Positions 1 to 13,879 of a stretch of 64,000 bases of DNA are shown piece after piece; position 1 is the first letter of the stretch; each line of letters starts with the position of its first letter. Source of the DNA: Delphinus delphis (lineage: Eukaryota; Chordata; Mammalia; Artiodactyla; Delphinidae). Made by a program: the position numbers and the translations under genes. The notes below the pieces were generated by a model that worked only from the letters and a program-made list of their open reading frames with translations, searched no databases and had not been told where the DNA came from. The stretch lies in the NCBI RefSeq assembly GCF_949987515.2, contig NC_082696.1, positions 62,504,447 through 62,568,446 of the forward strand, read 5' to 3'.

Positions 1-1094
1 CTTTTTGTTCAAGTTCAACAAAACAGTCTGTTCCATTACCCAGCACTCACCCCCACCTTCATTTTTCTTTCTTTTCCTCATCTCTTTATTGAGTGTATTT
101 TTCATTCGCATGAGTTCAGTGACAATTAGAACCCTTTTGTTAAACTGTGTGTTTATTTTCAGATTTATTTTATCTTTCCTTAATTTAAGTAATAATGTGA
201 TGACTTTTTCTTTCCTTCATTTAATTTATTTAATTTTTGGTCATGAGAGCAATGGACCAAAATTTGGGGTTTCAATGAATAAACCTAAAAATGCAGCATT
301 CAAAGACATAGTAATAGTACATGTCTATTAGATTATCAGATATTTCTGTGTTACCCTGAGATAATATAATGTTCATATTTAAGCATAATAAATTCTACAT
401 GCTATAATGATTAATATGCAAAATAATGGAAATCATGCTACTTCATAATTATTCAAATCCAATATTAAGTGCTTGAAACATTTAAAATAATATAAATGAA
501 TAAACGAAGAAATTGGTTTTGGTAAAAAGGCTTGGATAATAGTCACCTGCTTATTAATTTGGAGGACAAATTATAGGAGACTATGGATGAATAAAATGAC
601 TGCTTATTTCATAATGTAGAGGACATTTGGTATTTTAAACTTGGAATCTTAAGTAGGTTACTACACTAAGCAGCAGTTCTGGCTGTACGCGTTTCTATTT
701 TAAGGAGCAAAGAAACATGAAGCTGCATTCTTAGAACTGGGAATAAACTCAGTGAAAATATTTTTAGATTTCAAGATACCAAGTGGTGGTCACACAACCC
801 TGACATCCCACAAAGTCCTGAAGGGTCACAGATTAATCACTTACCTCAATCTCTCACAAGAACCCTAAGTCATTCTCAAAATCTCTTGAGATTTAACTCC
901 TTTGGCTTTGGTGAATATTCAACCACTACCCCACTTCTTCTGTCAGTTTCTTCCTAATAGATTTTTTTCACTCCAGTCAAGTTGAGCCCATTATTTTTTC
1001 TCACTAGAAATACCTTTGCTCTTATGTTTCTTTTAAAATATATACAGTGTTTTCAAGTTTCTTGCAAGTATTTTTTTCTTCCAGTGCAGAAGTT
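1..1094. other. AT-rich unique sequence, no gene seen
   Basis: Open frames here are short and carry no recognisable domain. I see no tRNA, splice-bounded exon or clear transposon. Probably intergenic or intronic background. Confidence 0.5.
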
Positions 1095-1200
1095 AGGCTC
1101 TAAGAGAACAGAGGTATTGTCAACACTCCTCACCACTGAAGCCCCAAGACCACAATAGTGCTTGGGACATTTAGATGGTTAATAAGTGTTGTTTAATTGA
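1095..1200 (+). repeat. L2-like LINE 3' fragment
   Basis: The order of short motifs matches an L2 3' tail: a 'gagaacagaggtattgtc' block, then 'agtgcttgggacat', then a degraded version of the terminal 'caataaatgttgttgaat' stretch. It is heavily diverged, so the edges are approximate. Confidence 0.45.
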
Positions 1201-1446
1201 TAATAATATATGAAAGATTATAATCAATCAACAAAAATCATAATGATAGCCTTGATAATACAGCAATTTAGTGAATATATATTGCATGCTAGGTTTCTCA
1301 TTTATTCTTTAATACTCGTAATGACTCTCAGAGATAGAAAACACTATCCTCTTTTCACATGTGAAACTAAAGCCCTAAGATTATTTTGACAATAATGTTT
1401 GAAAGTATCATTTACATGGTCACCTAGAATCTCTCCTCTTATACTC

Positions 1447-1657
1447 TTTTTTTTTTTTTTTTTTGCGGTACACGGGCCTCTCACTGTTGTGGCCTCTCCC
1501 GTTGCGGAGCACAGCCTCCGGACGCGCAGGCTCAGCGGCCATGGCTCACGGGCGCAGCCGCTCCGTGGCATGTGGGATCTTCCTGGACCGGTGCACAAAC
1601 CCGTGTCCCCTGCATCGGCAGGTGGACTCTCAACCACTGCGCCACCAGGGAAGCCCC
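1447..1657 (-). repeat. CHR-type tRNA-derived SINE, antisense
   Basis: Read on the minus strand, it starts GGGGCTTCCCTGGTGGCGCA, runs through the tRNA-like head (A-box-like CAGTGGTTGAGAGTCC and a B-box region) and ends in a poly-A tail, seen here as a T run at 1447-1464. It is full length for this family. Small open frames on both strands inside it are by-products of its GC-rich body. I could not find a convincing target-site duplication. Confidence 0.93.
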
Positions 1658-1711
1658 AGAAAATTGATCCTTAAGATTGTAGTTGTCTAGAATAACTCTT
1701 GGCACCAAAAT

Positions 1712-2170
1712 CTATATTAGGGTTCTTTAAGGGAACTGAAGCAATCCCATATATATAATCCATTATATATCTATATTATCTATCTATCTCGCTCTCTAGC
1801 GAGAAAGAGTTTAGTTGGGAATTTGCTCACACTATTGTGGAGGTTAGCAAATCGAAATTCTGTAAGTAAGTTGGCAGGCTGGAGACCAAGTGGAGAGTTC
1901 AGGTTTCATCTTGACACCTTGACTCCCAAGTCAATCTGGAGGCAGAATTTCCTCTTCCTCCAAGGATCTCTGTCTTTTTCTTCTTAAAACCTTTAACTGA
2001 TTGGATGAGGCCCACCACATTATGGAGTGTAATCTGCTTTTCTCAAAGTCTATTAATCTAAATGTCAAATGTTAATCTTATCTAATATACCTTTACAGTG
2101 ACATTTAGCCTGGTGTTTGACCAAATATCTGAGTACTGTGGCCTAAGGTGACACATAAGATTAACCATCA
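1712..2170 (-). repeat. MLT2-like ERVL solo LTR, antisense
   Basis: On the minus strand it begins TGATGGTTAATCTTATGTGT and continues through a 'GGTCAAACACCAGGCTAAAT' block, a 'GTGGGCCTCATCCAATCAGT' block, an 'ATTCTGCCTCCAGATTGA' block and an AT-rich end near 'ACCCTAATATA'. This order is what I know from MLT2-type ERVL long terminal repeats. An internal (ATCT)-rich patch lies at about 1766-1790. No internal retroviral genes flank it, so it is a solo LTR. The subfamily was not resolved. Confidence 0.65.
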
Positions 2171-2689
2171 CTAGGCAGAAAAACTCAGTTGCTCTGGACT
2201 TCCAGAAAAACATAGAATGCTTTCAGAATTAACTGCCTGGAGTAATGGGAGGCTGGGGCACTGGCCACTCCCTGCTCCCCCCACACACATATTGGTTGAA
2301 GTTTACCCTTAGGGGCACTAGGCCCCTTATTCTTCCTGGCTAGAACTAAATGAGTTTCTATGGCTTTGGAGATGCTCCTGGATAAATTTACAAAGACTCA
2401 GTTGATTCTGAGCTTGCAGGTAACTGACCTGTAAGTAGCTGAGCTGAAATTGGGATGCATCTTTGAGAGTTTCCAAATCCATATCTCTAGCCCTGCCAAT
2501 TCTACTTCTGCATCTATAATCTTAATAGTCTAATAATCATCTCAGACATAACATACCATGATTAGCAACACGGTTTTTTTTATCTTTCCCACCTGCTGGT
2601 CTTCCAGTGTTTTTCTTATTAGTGAGTAGTACCAATGCTTATCACTTTGCACAGCCTGTACAAAGGAAATCATCCTAATTCTATTCTTT
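2171..2689. other. Unique sequence, nothing recognised
   Basis: Mixed-composition sequence between the LTR and an L2 fragment. No coding potential, RNA gene or repeat was identified by eye. Confidence 0.4.
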
Positions 2690-3300
2690 GCTTGTACCAA
2701 TGTGTTCTCTTGGCTTTACCTTCAATATGTATCCCGAACCTGGGTGTTTTTCCCCACTTCCACTGCTGTCATTCTACCCCAAGTCTTGTCAGTTCTTGCT
2801 AACAAACCAAAATAGGCTGCAGAGTGAGCATTTAAAAATGTAAATCATATCTTATCATTCTTATGTTCAAAAGAAGCCAATGTCTTTTCCATCACAATCA
2901 TTATGAAACCCAAACTCAACATAATTTGGCTCTTCCCTATCCTAGAACTCCCTCTTCTACCTCTTACCATTTCCTCATTTGTACTCCAGTCATATTTCAT
3001 TCTAGTGACTGCTTAAATGTGATTTTCTCAAGCAAGCATCCCCAAGAGCCTCTTAGGTAAAATTGTCCATTCTTTTTTGCCTCTTATCACACTCTATGCC
3101 TTAGTTTGTTTTACTGGTTTCTTAGATTTATCAGTGCCTGGCATTATATTATACATTTATTTATGTTTGTTTTCTCTCCCTCATTAAAATATAAGCTTCA
3201 TGAGGGCAATTTTTTGTCCTGCTTATGTCTTTATTTTCTATGCCTAAAAAATGAGACCGACACACAATTGCACTAAATTAATAGTTGCTGAGTGAAAGAA
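2690..3300 (+). repeat. L2 LINE fragment, 3' half
   Basis: It shows the typical L2 order: 'ctccagtcatatttcattct', then 'gactgcttaaatgtgattttctc', a 'cttatcacactctatgcc' block, then 'ataagcttcatgagggcaat' and 'gttgctgagtgaaagaa' at the end. The short frame at 2863-3060 lies wholly in this decayed LINE and is not a gene. Confidence 0.7.
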
Positions 3301-6129
3301 TTGTTGTTGAATTTAGATATGTGCAATAGTGGCTAAGAGGAAAATTTAAATATTACAGCCTATTTATGTATGACATATATGTATTACAAAGGGATTCATT
3401 TAAAAAAACATCCTGGATACTTTTGCGAAAATGTAAGCAAAGTAATTGGAGTATGTACTTACCTTAATAGGCAACTTACAAAGAAATACACATGATGTTA
3501 AATTTACTAATAATGTTATTCTTAATTTATGTTATTCTTTACTCAGATTTTTCACCTCAATAATTACATAAGGATAAGAGCTAATACAATACTATGCAAA
3601 CATGTAATATGTATTTTTGTTGGTGTCTGTTTTGTAATTAAAAAAATGGAAGACCTCCTGGCATATATATTTTTTCTCATTTTAAGGTTAAAAAATGTAT
3701 ACAATTCCCCTATTGTTTTAACAGTTTTTTCCTTAGGAGAATTACTCTTCATTCTCCATATGACTTATTTGTATCCAAGGGTTTGGCATCTTAGACTCTA
3801 TGAAATTTTGCCTCAATAAGTATATGCTTAATATGTCTACTTAAATGACGACAGCTAACACTGAAATTTGAGGCAGATTGTGTGCTAGACTTACTATTTT
3901 AAAGCATTCTGAAAATACTCATACTGAGAATAAAACAAACTAAAAACAGAAAGCATTTCTCTGGCCTCAACAATATTAAATTACCATTTGAATCCATAGC
4001 TTATTATTGGACACTCTCAAAGGGAAAATAATAACATTTTGAATGTTTACTTGTAGTGCAAAAGAAAAAAATGGATGGCCTTATATTTAACCTTGACATT
4101 AAGGTATTGAGTCATTATTGTTATGTTGATAATTGGTTCATGATTTTTACTTAATATTTGTTGAATGAATGAATGAATAAATGAGTTGGGAAGAAAAGAT
4201 CTTCTGCCTATGAGCAATCTGAATATCATCCCTGACCCAATTTGACTTTCGGTAAAGTAACTTGAGGAGCTAGACAAGTATTCTAAAACTTGTTTCAGAT
4301 GGCAAGTTTCAGACCTTCCCTTAAAAATTTTATAAAATCATCAAAAGCCATTATGGTGTTGACTTAATGGTCCATTTTTTTTCTCTATTTTTTACACAAA
4401 GGTTTATTTTTTTCTTTACCTTTAATTATATAGATTTAGACAGTTTTGTATGAATTTCTCTTCTACATCCAGTACATGGTAATATCTTCTCATTAAAATT
4501 TTTGAAAAGATAATTTTTTTCAAAAAGTCAGTTTTTCTTTCATATTGTTTTTGTTTCTTCCTCACTGTCCTCTAATTCATCAACATTTTTCTTACACTTA
4601 GGTATCTGAATAAGATATCAATGAGATCAGATGTTGCAAAGAATCATGTTTTCAAATGCTATGTCTCATTTCTGACACATACCAAGTCTGATTTCTGTTA
4701 TCAATCCAATTCTTTTAGCCTAACTTGGTTTCAGGTTCCATTTGACCATTAAGTGTTTCAATATTATGTTCTGTTATTTTCCTCCAGGCACAATCATTTT
4801 CTCAAATTGAATTTCTTTCTACTTTTTTTCAGACCAGGGAGTGAAACTGATAGTTTTGAACACCCTTAGATGCTATCTTTGGCTTCACAGTGTAGCATCA
4901 TCACCATCCTACATCTGTACAACACCATCCTGCACAAATCTGCCACTCCATATGTTGCATCGTGCAAGGAGATTACAATGGGCTTGAATTTGGATTTCAG
5001 TCAGAGATTCCCTGGAGACATTCCACAAGAAAAAATATTGCTCAAGCCAACATTTAAATCCTTGCCTAGAGCTACCCCCTCCTCCAAAGAGAAATATAAT
5101 GAGAATGAAAGCACAGACCCACAAATTCAATTACCACATTTTTTTCTTCTTTGGAGGAGTTTATCCTGTCCTCCTTGTTGTGATTCCTTTCTGTTGGTAC
5201 TGTCATTTGCCAGATGGGCTTTATTTTTAAATTTAAATACTTTATTTTGTGGCAGTGTTACCCATTGCATCATATTCAATGCCAGCTCTTATTCCTTCAA
5301 AATCAAATGCTTGGCACATCCTCAAATTGTTTAAGGATCAGGCACTAGGAACTTAACATAGAGAAAGGGGAAAAACTATACATTTCTATCACTCTAATAC
5401 TGAGAGTAACAAGCACAGAATGAGTATTAAAGGGAATCTTTCAACATAGCTACGAGTTTCTTTCAGTCACAACCAGTGGATAAATACTGCTCACAACATG
5501 CCAACAAATAGTAAAATCTAGGAGAATGTGAGCAGAGAGCAAAGATACCTCAAAAAACAAAACTGATCTTATTCCAGTTCCCATACTTCTTCCTTACCAA
5601 TATACACACAAGGGGCAGAAACTCGGGGGTGAGATGATCGCAATTTAGAAAGTCATTTACTAATGGCCAAAAAAGTGTTTTTGAAAATATAAGCAAAAAA
5701 TCTATTGTGTTGAAATACTTTTTTGAGTATATTTATATATTAATATATATTAAAAATGAGTAGAATTTATTGCTTGGTATATATATTTTTTCAACAATGT
5801 TCTTTAAATTGTTTGGCAGACCAGTTAAAGACTAAAACTATGTATAAAGGTACCTTCTGATAACCATGACCAGTTCATTTATGTGTGCAAATTACTACTT
5901 GAGTCTTGACTAGAATCCATGTGTGAGGAAACCGGTTTCTCATTATATGCTTCTAGCACTGAAAATCATTTCTTTTTCCAATCTGTTCAGGCCAGTGGTC
6001 AATAATATAAAGCACACCTCAATTCTGTCTCTCATCTTTATTTAAGGTACAGTCATCTGGCAATTTCAACATTTCAGAACATATTTTACAAGGAAAACAG
6101 AATCATTGGCCTCGATGCAGTAACAAGAT
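3301..6129. other. AT-rich sequence, no gene seen
   Basis: No open frame here resembles a known protein. A short (GAAT)n-like run at about 4158-4182 looks like the tail of an old LINE or SINE. The longest frame (4870-5334) has no recognisable domain and no exon-like borders. Confidence 0.45.
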
Positions 6130-6385
6130 CACTGTAAATCCATACACTAATGTGTGTGTACTCCTTAGCAATTACTTTCATCTTAGCCTTCACTCACTCC
6201 TCTCCAAAACTCTCTCTGCCTAGAGATACATTTTTTCCTTTCAAAACTCAACTTAAATGTTTCTCTTTCTCACAGAGGCAAAATTATTTGCTTCCTCCTC
6301 TGCCTTGCCATTTCATTTCTATTACACTGCTTCTCTTCCTTACGTATTTCTCTTTAATTATGCTAAAGTATAAGAATTAATGAGC
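6130..6385 (+). repeat. L2-like LINE fragment
   Basis: The pyrimidine-rich text, with 'ctttcaaaactcaacttaaatgtttctc' as its core, matches the L2 segment upstream of the 3' tail. It is diverged, and the boundaries are approximate. Confidence 0.5.
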
Positions 6386-8980
6386 AGAGGCAAAATGGAT
6401 TTATCTTTATATTTGCCAACAAAATTATTTACTTCATAGTAAAAACTCAATAATAACTAGTTAGTGCAAAAAAAAATGAATTTAAAAATGTCACTGAGTT
6501 TTCACTTTGAGATCATTGACCCCCTCCTTTCAGTTGTACTATAAGGATTTTACAAACAGACCAGAGATAATATAAGTGAAACATTAGAGAAGAGACAGGG
6601 ACTGGAGAATTATAAATCAAAGACACAATGATTATGATAATGATAATAATAAATAGGCAGTAATCATGAATGTGAGACAGAAGAATTACCAAAAAAAACT
6701 TAGTAAAAAATAAGTTATAGGTTATTATGATAGAATACGATCACTGAAGTTAAAAATTACTATCCAGAGTCATCAAGAATATTAATATAGAAAAATGAGC
6801 AACAAAGGAAAAAAATGATAGACATTAAACCATTTGATTTTATCACTGCTGTATATAACAATAGGGTGAAGCACTGAAAAAGTCATCATTCCTTAAACAC
6901 TGGTGTTGGAATTTTTGAGAGAGAAATCTGATGTAATAAATGTGATATTAGAAAACTAAATTTGTCTTTAAAATGTATAAATCATTTGGAAGAAAGCATT
7001 GTATTTTTGCCAAAGACTAGTTCTCTAAGTACGTAGGTCTTTTTAAATGAAATGACAGTAAAAGAAATATTGTCCCTGGAATTATCGTGCACTGACTCAA
7101 GAATAGTTAACGTCCTCGTTTAAGTGTTTCCATGACACTTTGTTATGCTGCTCTGTCCATCTTTGTAGGCTCAGGGAGCTCTTTAGATAATATTCAAAGA
7201 ATGAGAAACAGAAGTCTGACGGATATGTTGACTAATGGTGCATCTTGAAACAACCTGCTGACCACTGAGGAGTTCGTTAAGAATGAAAAAGCAGACTGCT
7301 ACTATAAACCCAGAAAGCCTTCTCAGGATTGGTAGAACAAGATAGCAAATGATACTCTTTGGTCTCCACTTATATCATTCTTCAAGTTTTTCAAAACCAG
7401 GAGAAATACTGAAGAGATGAAGATGGTATTGCAATACAACCTGGAGAATATTGACACATCATCTCCTCCCTTTACACATATTTGTTCCAGAAGAGAAGCC
7501 CACATGTAACATACACTCTGCCATGGAACCAAGAAGGTCTACAACTGAAAGAGCACAGTAGAACTTCTTAGCTAAAAATAAATGTTTTGTGAGATTTTAA
7601 TAATATTTTATAATTTAATGGTATATTGATCCTTAATAGTTTCTCTGGTTCAAAGATCATTCTTATAATAACAAAATGAAAAGAAAAAACTCCTTTTACC
7701 ATTTGCCCTCATAACCCCTGGTTGCCATTTTTCTCAACCCTCTAATTATTTTATAGTTAATAAAGAAGAAAGAGTTCTAAAACTTTTGCTTGCGGCTCCA
7801 GGTTTGAACTCACACTGCTGATTTTATCACTTAATCTGAAAAGGGGAAAGCTTAATTATGCTCTACAAGCAGTTCTAAAATTATTTAATTGGTGACTGAC
7901 CAAAATCTTTTTCTTTGAGGAAATGAAAGAAAATTGACTAGAATTTTGACTAGCAAGAGAAGGTTAGTGTATATAAAATACATATATTTTAAAATGAAAA
8001 GAACCACTAAACATTGATATAAATTATAAATCTACAAAGGAATGAGATATTGCTCTGTCTTTTAAAATTAATAATTTAACTATAATTAAGCTATATTAGA
8101 ATCACATATGCTTTGCTCTTGAAAATAACTTTTGCAAAGAGGAAGGCATTCAGATTTGTTCCTAAATTAATAATGGGATGAACATCTTTATATACCAGTT
8201 AACGCATTATAAATAAAACAGTAAGGTCACAGTCTACAGTAAATTAACACAAATTTGTAGAAAACCTTGACCTCCCACACCTAACATAGCTACATCTTTA
8301 ATTAATTAATGCAATTTTCTACAACTAAATATTAATAATGCAGTTTTCTCAAACAGTGTTTCCTCAGTTTTACACAGCAACATACCCTACAATAAAACCA
8401 TAAAAGAAAGCCTCAGGATGGCATAGAAAGCCCTTTGCTCTTTTGAGTAAAGTGATAGAGAAATGCAACTTCATGGTGTTGATCAGATATAGGATGAGAG
8501 GAGTTAAGTGTAGCTGACATTCAGTTTTCTCCAGGCTTTTCCCTTATCTTTATATATAAATTAAGCACTTTAAATTCTCAAAGACTTCTGTGTCAACAAT
8601 TCATTTACTTAAAGTTTCTTATCAAGTATATTCATAACATATTGTCCTTGGGGGGTCAACCAAAAAGTTAACCTAGGTTAAATCTGAGTATTTTTAAATG
8701 ATACTGATTTCACTTCACTGAGTTAAGATATGAGAATCATATGAGTCACATCAGGGGATTTAATGCAACATGTATTTTAAAAATTACTTCAGTATTTATG
8801 ATTTTTCCCTAGATATGGTTCTTCTTCTTGCGGAGAATGGGAAGGTAAAGAAAGTAGTAGTTTGTACAGGCCTACTTACCCTCACCACTTCTCTGTGACC
8901 TGCACACCTCCCACCCCACTTCTGGACAGTGTCAATTATTCCTTTATTAATGAAACCCTCTACATTACCTCTTGGAACAT
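6386..8980. other. AT-rich sequence, no gene seen
   Basis: No supported coding region, RNA gene or clear transposon. A phrase at about 8650 resembles a mariner terminus but is too short and diverged to call. Confidence 0.45.
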
Positions 8981-9008
8981 TGTGTGTGTGTGTGTGTGTG
9001 TGTGTGTT
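8981..9008. repeat. (TG)n microsatellite
   Basis: About fourteen uninterrupted TG units. On the opposite strand it gives a run of His-Thr codons in a spurious open frame. Confidence 0.95.
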
Positions 9009-9883
9009 AAGATAGCTTGTATTATAAAATCTGCATACGCCAACCCTCAGGAAGCCTAAGAGCACTTTGAATACAAGGCTCAGCTTATTAACATTTCTAT
9101 TCTCACAACTAATATGGTTAAAGGCATAATGGATAGTAGGAACCCTAGTCGTTTGTTTTTTTTTAGATGAATGACTAACATTTTGAATCAATCAAACAAC
9201 ATGATTAATATCTCATCTTTCCCAGGTAACACAAACAGTGATTTTAAAATTCCAATTACTTGGAGTGACTCTTTAACCATAGAATTAAAGATGAGTTTCA
9301 TGTATCACAGCAGAATATTGGAAAAAGTTTTTTCATCAAGTATTAGATTCAGTTTCTCCTAAATCAAATTACCTAGATATCAATCCCTTACTACTTATCT
9401 ACAGTCTACACATTTTCCCTAGTAATCAAACAATAAGAGATAGTTGATTATTAGCTAAAGTATAGGATAGAGGAGTAGAGTAGAAGTAGACATTATTCAG
9501 TTTGATACCATATATATATACTCCAACAACATGCAAAGGAATCCCATGTTGATACTAAGAAGGAAATTTTTACAAAGGTAAATTATGTAATATTTAAAAA
9601 TTCTCTGCTAACATAGAATGAATCTAAAACCTCTACAAAATGGTCAATAAATATTACACATCTCATCTTTTATTCTAAATTAAACATGAGTAAAGTTATT
9701 ATAATAGGAGCTATTTAAAATAAAGCAGAAATTAGGTTAAATTCTGTACTTATAGTTTAGAATATGTAACTGGGCTTATTTAAAAAAAAGTGAGAGGGAG
9801 AGAAAGAGAATAAATGTCTTAACTCCCATCATCATGTGGCATGAGCAGGATGGTTATAAACCTCTCTGTTGTCTCCATTTCAG

Positions 9884-10024
9884 ATATGAACAACATCTGT
9901 TGGTGTATATGATGAGTAGCTGCTGGATGGCTGTGACCTGCTGAGACAGGCCAATGGAATCTTAGTTGTAGTGACTTGGCTCTCTGGCTTCCCACTGAAT
10001 GTGCAGATTTGTGGTCATCTTCTG
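9884..10024 (+). ncRNA. Candidate non-coding exon (splice-bounded)
   Basis: A 141-base segment is preceded by a pyrimidine-rich acceptor tract ending in 'ctccatttcag' (cag at 9881-9883). It is followed by a consensus donor, 'CTG|gtaagt' (donor at 10025-10030). All three plus-strand frames contain stops, so a coding exon is unlikely; a long non-coding RNA or untranslated exon is possible. No neighbouring exon was recognised. Such pairs also arise by chance in 64 kb, so this is a candidate only. Confidence 0.25.
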
Positions 10025-11294
10025 GTAAGTGTAACATTTCAAACCTTTTTGTAGAAAATACATCCCTAGATCAGTCTTTCAGGGATACTCTGATCAAGTT
10101 TGTGTCAGCTGAAAAGAGGAGTTCTTAAGGGATTGAGAGAAGTCTACACAGTTTCTTCTCATTTTATCTGTAGGAAGAGAAATGATTATCTTTCCGTATG
10201 AAATACATGATATACTCTAAAAACTTCACTTTAAACCATCACTAATGTGAAGTTCCTCATTTTGAAATGAGAGGATCATTAAAAAATACAGTAAATTTCA
10301 AAAAAACGTCTTAATTGTAGATGATTCATTACCTTCAGTTATCTAACAGGCTGGATATTGATGTCTCAGTGTGAAAAAGAGAAATATCAGATACAGATGG
10401 ATGCTGTCACACACCCTTAGATAAATGCATGGGCCACAAGAAATGCACCTCTCAGCAGCAGAACTAAGGATTGGGTGTTGTTTGAGAAATATGCAAAGAT
10501 GTTTTTGTTAGTCTGCTTTTGTCTACCCACCCACACTCCTTCTCTCCTCCTTTCCCACTCATGCACACTTCCTAAAACTATGATCCTACATAGTTAAGGA
10601 TTAACAATGTTAAGGTCACTCTTCCTTGTTAAAGTCAATGCTCCCGAACAATATTTAACCCAATTTGAATAAGGTTAATTTAATTAAAAGTCAGCTATTA
10701 GATGTGATTTTGTAAGCACAGTTGTATTTTTTTAAAGAAGTAAAGTCTTTTTAGCTGTGGTAAAAAGTAGATGTTGCAATACACATGTAACTTCAAATTA
10801 TATTACAAAACCTGAAGTTCCCTAAACTTCAGGGTATCACTTCTTTTAATACCTGAACAACACAAAGCCTCCTTTCTACCTATCTGCAGGAAATCCATGC
10901 TTCCTTCCTTCCCTGCTTCCTTCTTTCCTTCCTTCCTTCGACATATCTCATTTACTGTTGCTAAAAATCCCCAAAGAATTCTTGTTAACTCAGATGGGTT
11001 GCTATATCTCTTTGGGTCAGCTGTTACAATTTCACATCTACTTTTCCTTGCCACTGCAGCTCTCACTGGTTGACTTTTCTCCAAATAGAACAAAGTAGAA
11101 CTAACACACTTTCCTGAAATCTTAAAGAAAATGAAAACTTTATAATGTAGTGAAGGAATAGGAATGAAAGATAATACAACTTGAGAGTTCACCAGTATGA
11201 CCCATATTTGCCATGTCTCTGACTCCATGGCTTGTCATGATTGCCAAGGATCTTTTTACTACTCACAGTGCCCTGTACACAGGGCCTTATTCTC
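10025..11294. other. Unique sequence with a (TTCC)n patch
   Basis: There is an impure CTTCC repeat at about 10891-10939. The frame at 10803-11228 on the minus strand spans this repeat and has no recognisable domain. Nothing else was supported. Confidence 0.45.
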
Positions 11295-11310
11295 AGGCCC
11301 ACTTTATTCT

Positions 11311-11507
11311 TTTTTTTTCCGTACACGGGCCTCTCACTGCTGTGGCCTCCCGTTGTGGAGTACAGGCTCCGGACGCACAGGCTCAGCGGCCATGGCTCAT
11401 GAGCCTAGCCACTCCGCGGCATGCGGGATCTTCCCGGACTGGGGCACAAACCCGTGTCCCCTGCATCGACAGGCGGACTCTCAACCACTGCGCCACCAGG
11501 GAAGCCC
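11311..11507 (-). repeat. CHR-type SINE, antisense, with target duplication
   Basis: Minus-strand tRNA-derived SINE with a poly-A tail seen as the T run at 11311. It is flanked by a 16-base direct repeat at 11295-11310 and 11508-11523 that differs at one position, which is the target-site duplication of L1-driven insertion. The two plus-strand frames crossing it are artefacts. Confidence 0.95.
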
Positions 11508-11523
11508 AGGCCCAATTTATTCT

Positions 11524-13879
11524 TATTCAAGGTCCACTGTTGCAGCCAGAGGAGTACTAAAAAATTACTTGCATTAATCTTTATAATGTATTGAACTATA
11601 TCCCCAACACAGATACAGATTTAATTTTTTAAGTTCCTGCAGTTGGATTAAGTCACAGGTAAACTTCTGAGAGTTGTGCACGTACATTATGTTTGCATGC
11701 CCTCCCTATCCCCCACCCCTACCTGTCAGCCCAGAACTAGGACAAAGGTCAAATTTCCAAATACAAACTCTAAGTTTACAAAGACTTATGACCTCCACAT
11801 GGTAATTCTGCTGTCAACTAATTTAGATCCTGCTCTATTAACAGAAGTATCATAGTTCTTTCCTCACATGGTTCAAATCTCCCTCCTACACACAGAAAAC
11901 AATTTTTAAATGTACATAAAAATGAAAAACAATGCATTGCCCATGTATACTCAACATTTTATTGCCTACATTGTTTTAAGGCATAAAAATACATACCCAC
12001 ATGCACACACACATATATGCTGTATACTGAATGCTGTGATTCCCTTAACTTTTCCCATAATTTATAATTAAAATGATCATTGTACTTAGACAAAAGGCAA
12101 GATGTTCACATCACTTTCTTTGGTAGATGGAAATTCATTTGTTTGAATTTGTTCTTGAGTGTCTAATTATGTTGTTTTGGGGACTCTGGGGACTTTATAA
12201 TTACTTATTCAACTGAAAATTGATCAAGGTTGAACATCAAAGGAACTAGAGAAAACTTTTTCAATACATGTGATTTCAGAAACTTCAAAAGTATACTCTA
12301 GTAGGTGCTATTTCTAGTTAAAATTTAGTGTCCATTTCTTAGTCTTTGGTACTAGACTACATGAACAGTAATCGACCTAAAATTTGTAGGCTTCTATTAG
12401 GAATATCAGCTGATAAATATTTTGTGTAAATGTAAGTGGAATCCTGAGGCTGGATATAATTTATTTATTAGTTCTACAAGTTTAGTATTTACTTATGTTT
12501 TCTTTTCTATTGAATTTTATTTTTGGTTTGTTTTCCTCTGTGGTTTTTGTTTGTTTGTTTTGCTTACTCTAAGACTAGACTGCTACTTGTGTGGATTGGT
12601 ATTTAGAGAAATGATACATAAACTTTTATGTACAATTAATTGAAATTTTTCAATTCAAAAAATTGAATTTTTAATCAAATAACATTTCAATGCAACTTGT
12701 TTGCATTCTGTATTATAACTGAGCATTAATTTATTTTTTCTTCCTCTGAGTTGACCTGTGGGACATGACTATATCACACTGTCTCCATGGTTTGGAGAGG
12801 GTTCCTATCTCACTGTGTCTAAAGATTAAACTGTGAATGTTATTTATCAAAATCAAATGTTTTTTTCATGCATGTATAAAACTATCATCATTAGTAATTA
12901 TGCATTCATGCCCAAGAACAAACAGAAATATGACTCATAGGATTATATTCAAACTGTGGAAACAAAAAAATAATAATTGAATTAGTTAGTCAAATGTGCC
13001 ATCATAAGCAAGGAACAAGTTGATCATTCAGCAGTACATTTGCAAGTTGATTTTTTTCCTACTTTTCTGCAATTATATGTCAGATTTGGGTAAAAACCAT
13101 AATATATCATATTTTTAGCCATACATATCTATGGAAATGTCATGTAGTCATAAATGAGCATTTCTCTTCTTATTTCTATAAATGTAACATGTAAATTTTG
13201 TCAAGACAATGCTATTTCGGAAGCATGAACAACAGGGCTTTCACTTTGCTTTGCAAATAGTATCTAACCTGAATTGCTTTAAAATCTTTTAGTTTGTGGG
13301 TTAAAAATTTAGACTGTCACTAATGCTCTGCTAGAAATAGTCACAGAATGTTTGCTCACTAATTTGTTCAAATAGGTCAGCTGTGACTTGCTACATGACA
13401 CTTAGGAACCCTACGCAGAAGTGCTGTGTCTGACCAGGTTATTCAAGAAATGATATTGTAATCACCCCTGATACTACATGTACAAAAATAGCCTTAGGCT
13501 GTTCTCCTAACACATCATGTTAACACTTGTATATTGGTATTACAAGAGATATTGGCACTCTTTTGAAAGAAAAAAGAAAAAAAAGATCCACAGAATTTTA
13601 CCCATTAAAATCCCATTATGGAAATTACACAAGTTTTTTGTATCCAGGGCTGGCACCAGGCAAAATCCTGAAGTTGACTCATGTTCTGAGTCCTGTGCAA
13701 GGTTTTGCTCTTAATATCTATGGAACCAATTACATGCAAGGTACAAAATGATAAGGCTTAAGGTGGTACCTCTCCTAATATTCCCAGTATATTTATAAAA
13801 GACTCAAAAAAACAAAATCATTGTGACTTTTTGTATATCTCAGTGAATGGTGTCACTACCCACTCAGTTATCTGAGACA
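11524..13879. other. AT-rich sequence, no gene seen
   Basis: No supported gene or clear transposon. A small inverted repeat around an 'aattcaaaaaattgaatt' core lies near 12650; it is short and AT-only. Confidence 0.45.

Noticed and set aside
4870..5334. 154-residue plus-strand open frame
   Set aside because: No domain, no codon bias, no splice-like borders that fit, low-complexity hydrophobic runs; likely chance.
8640..8700. Mariner-like terminus ('caaccaaaaagtt')
   Set aside because: Too short and with no matching inverted end nearby.
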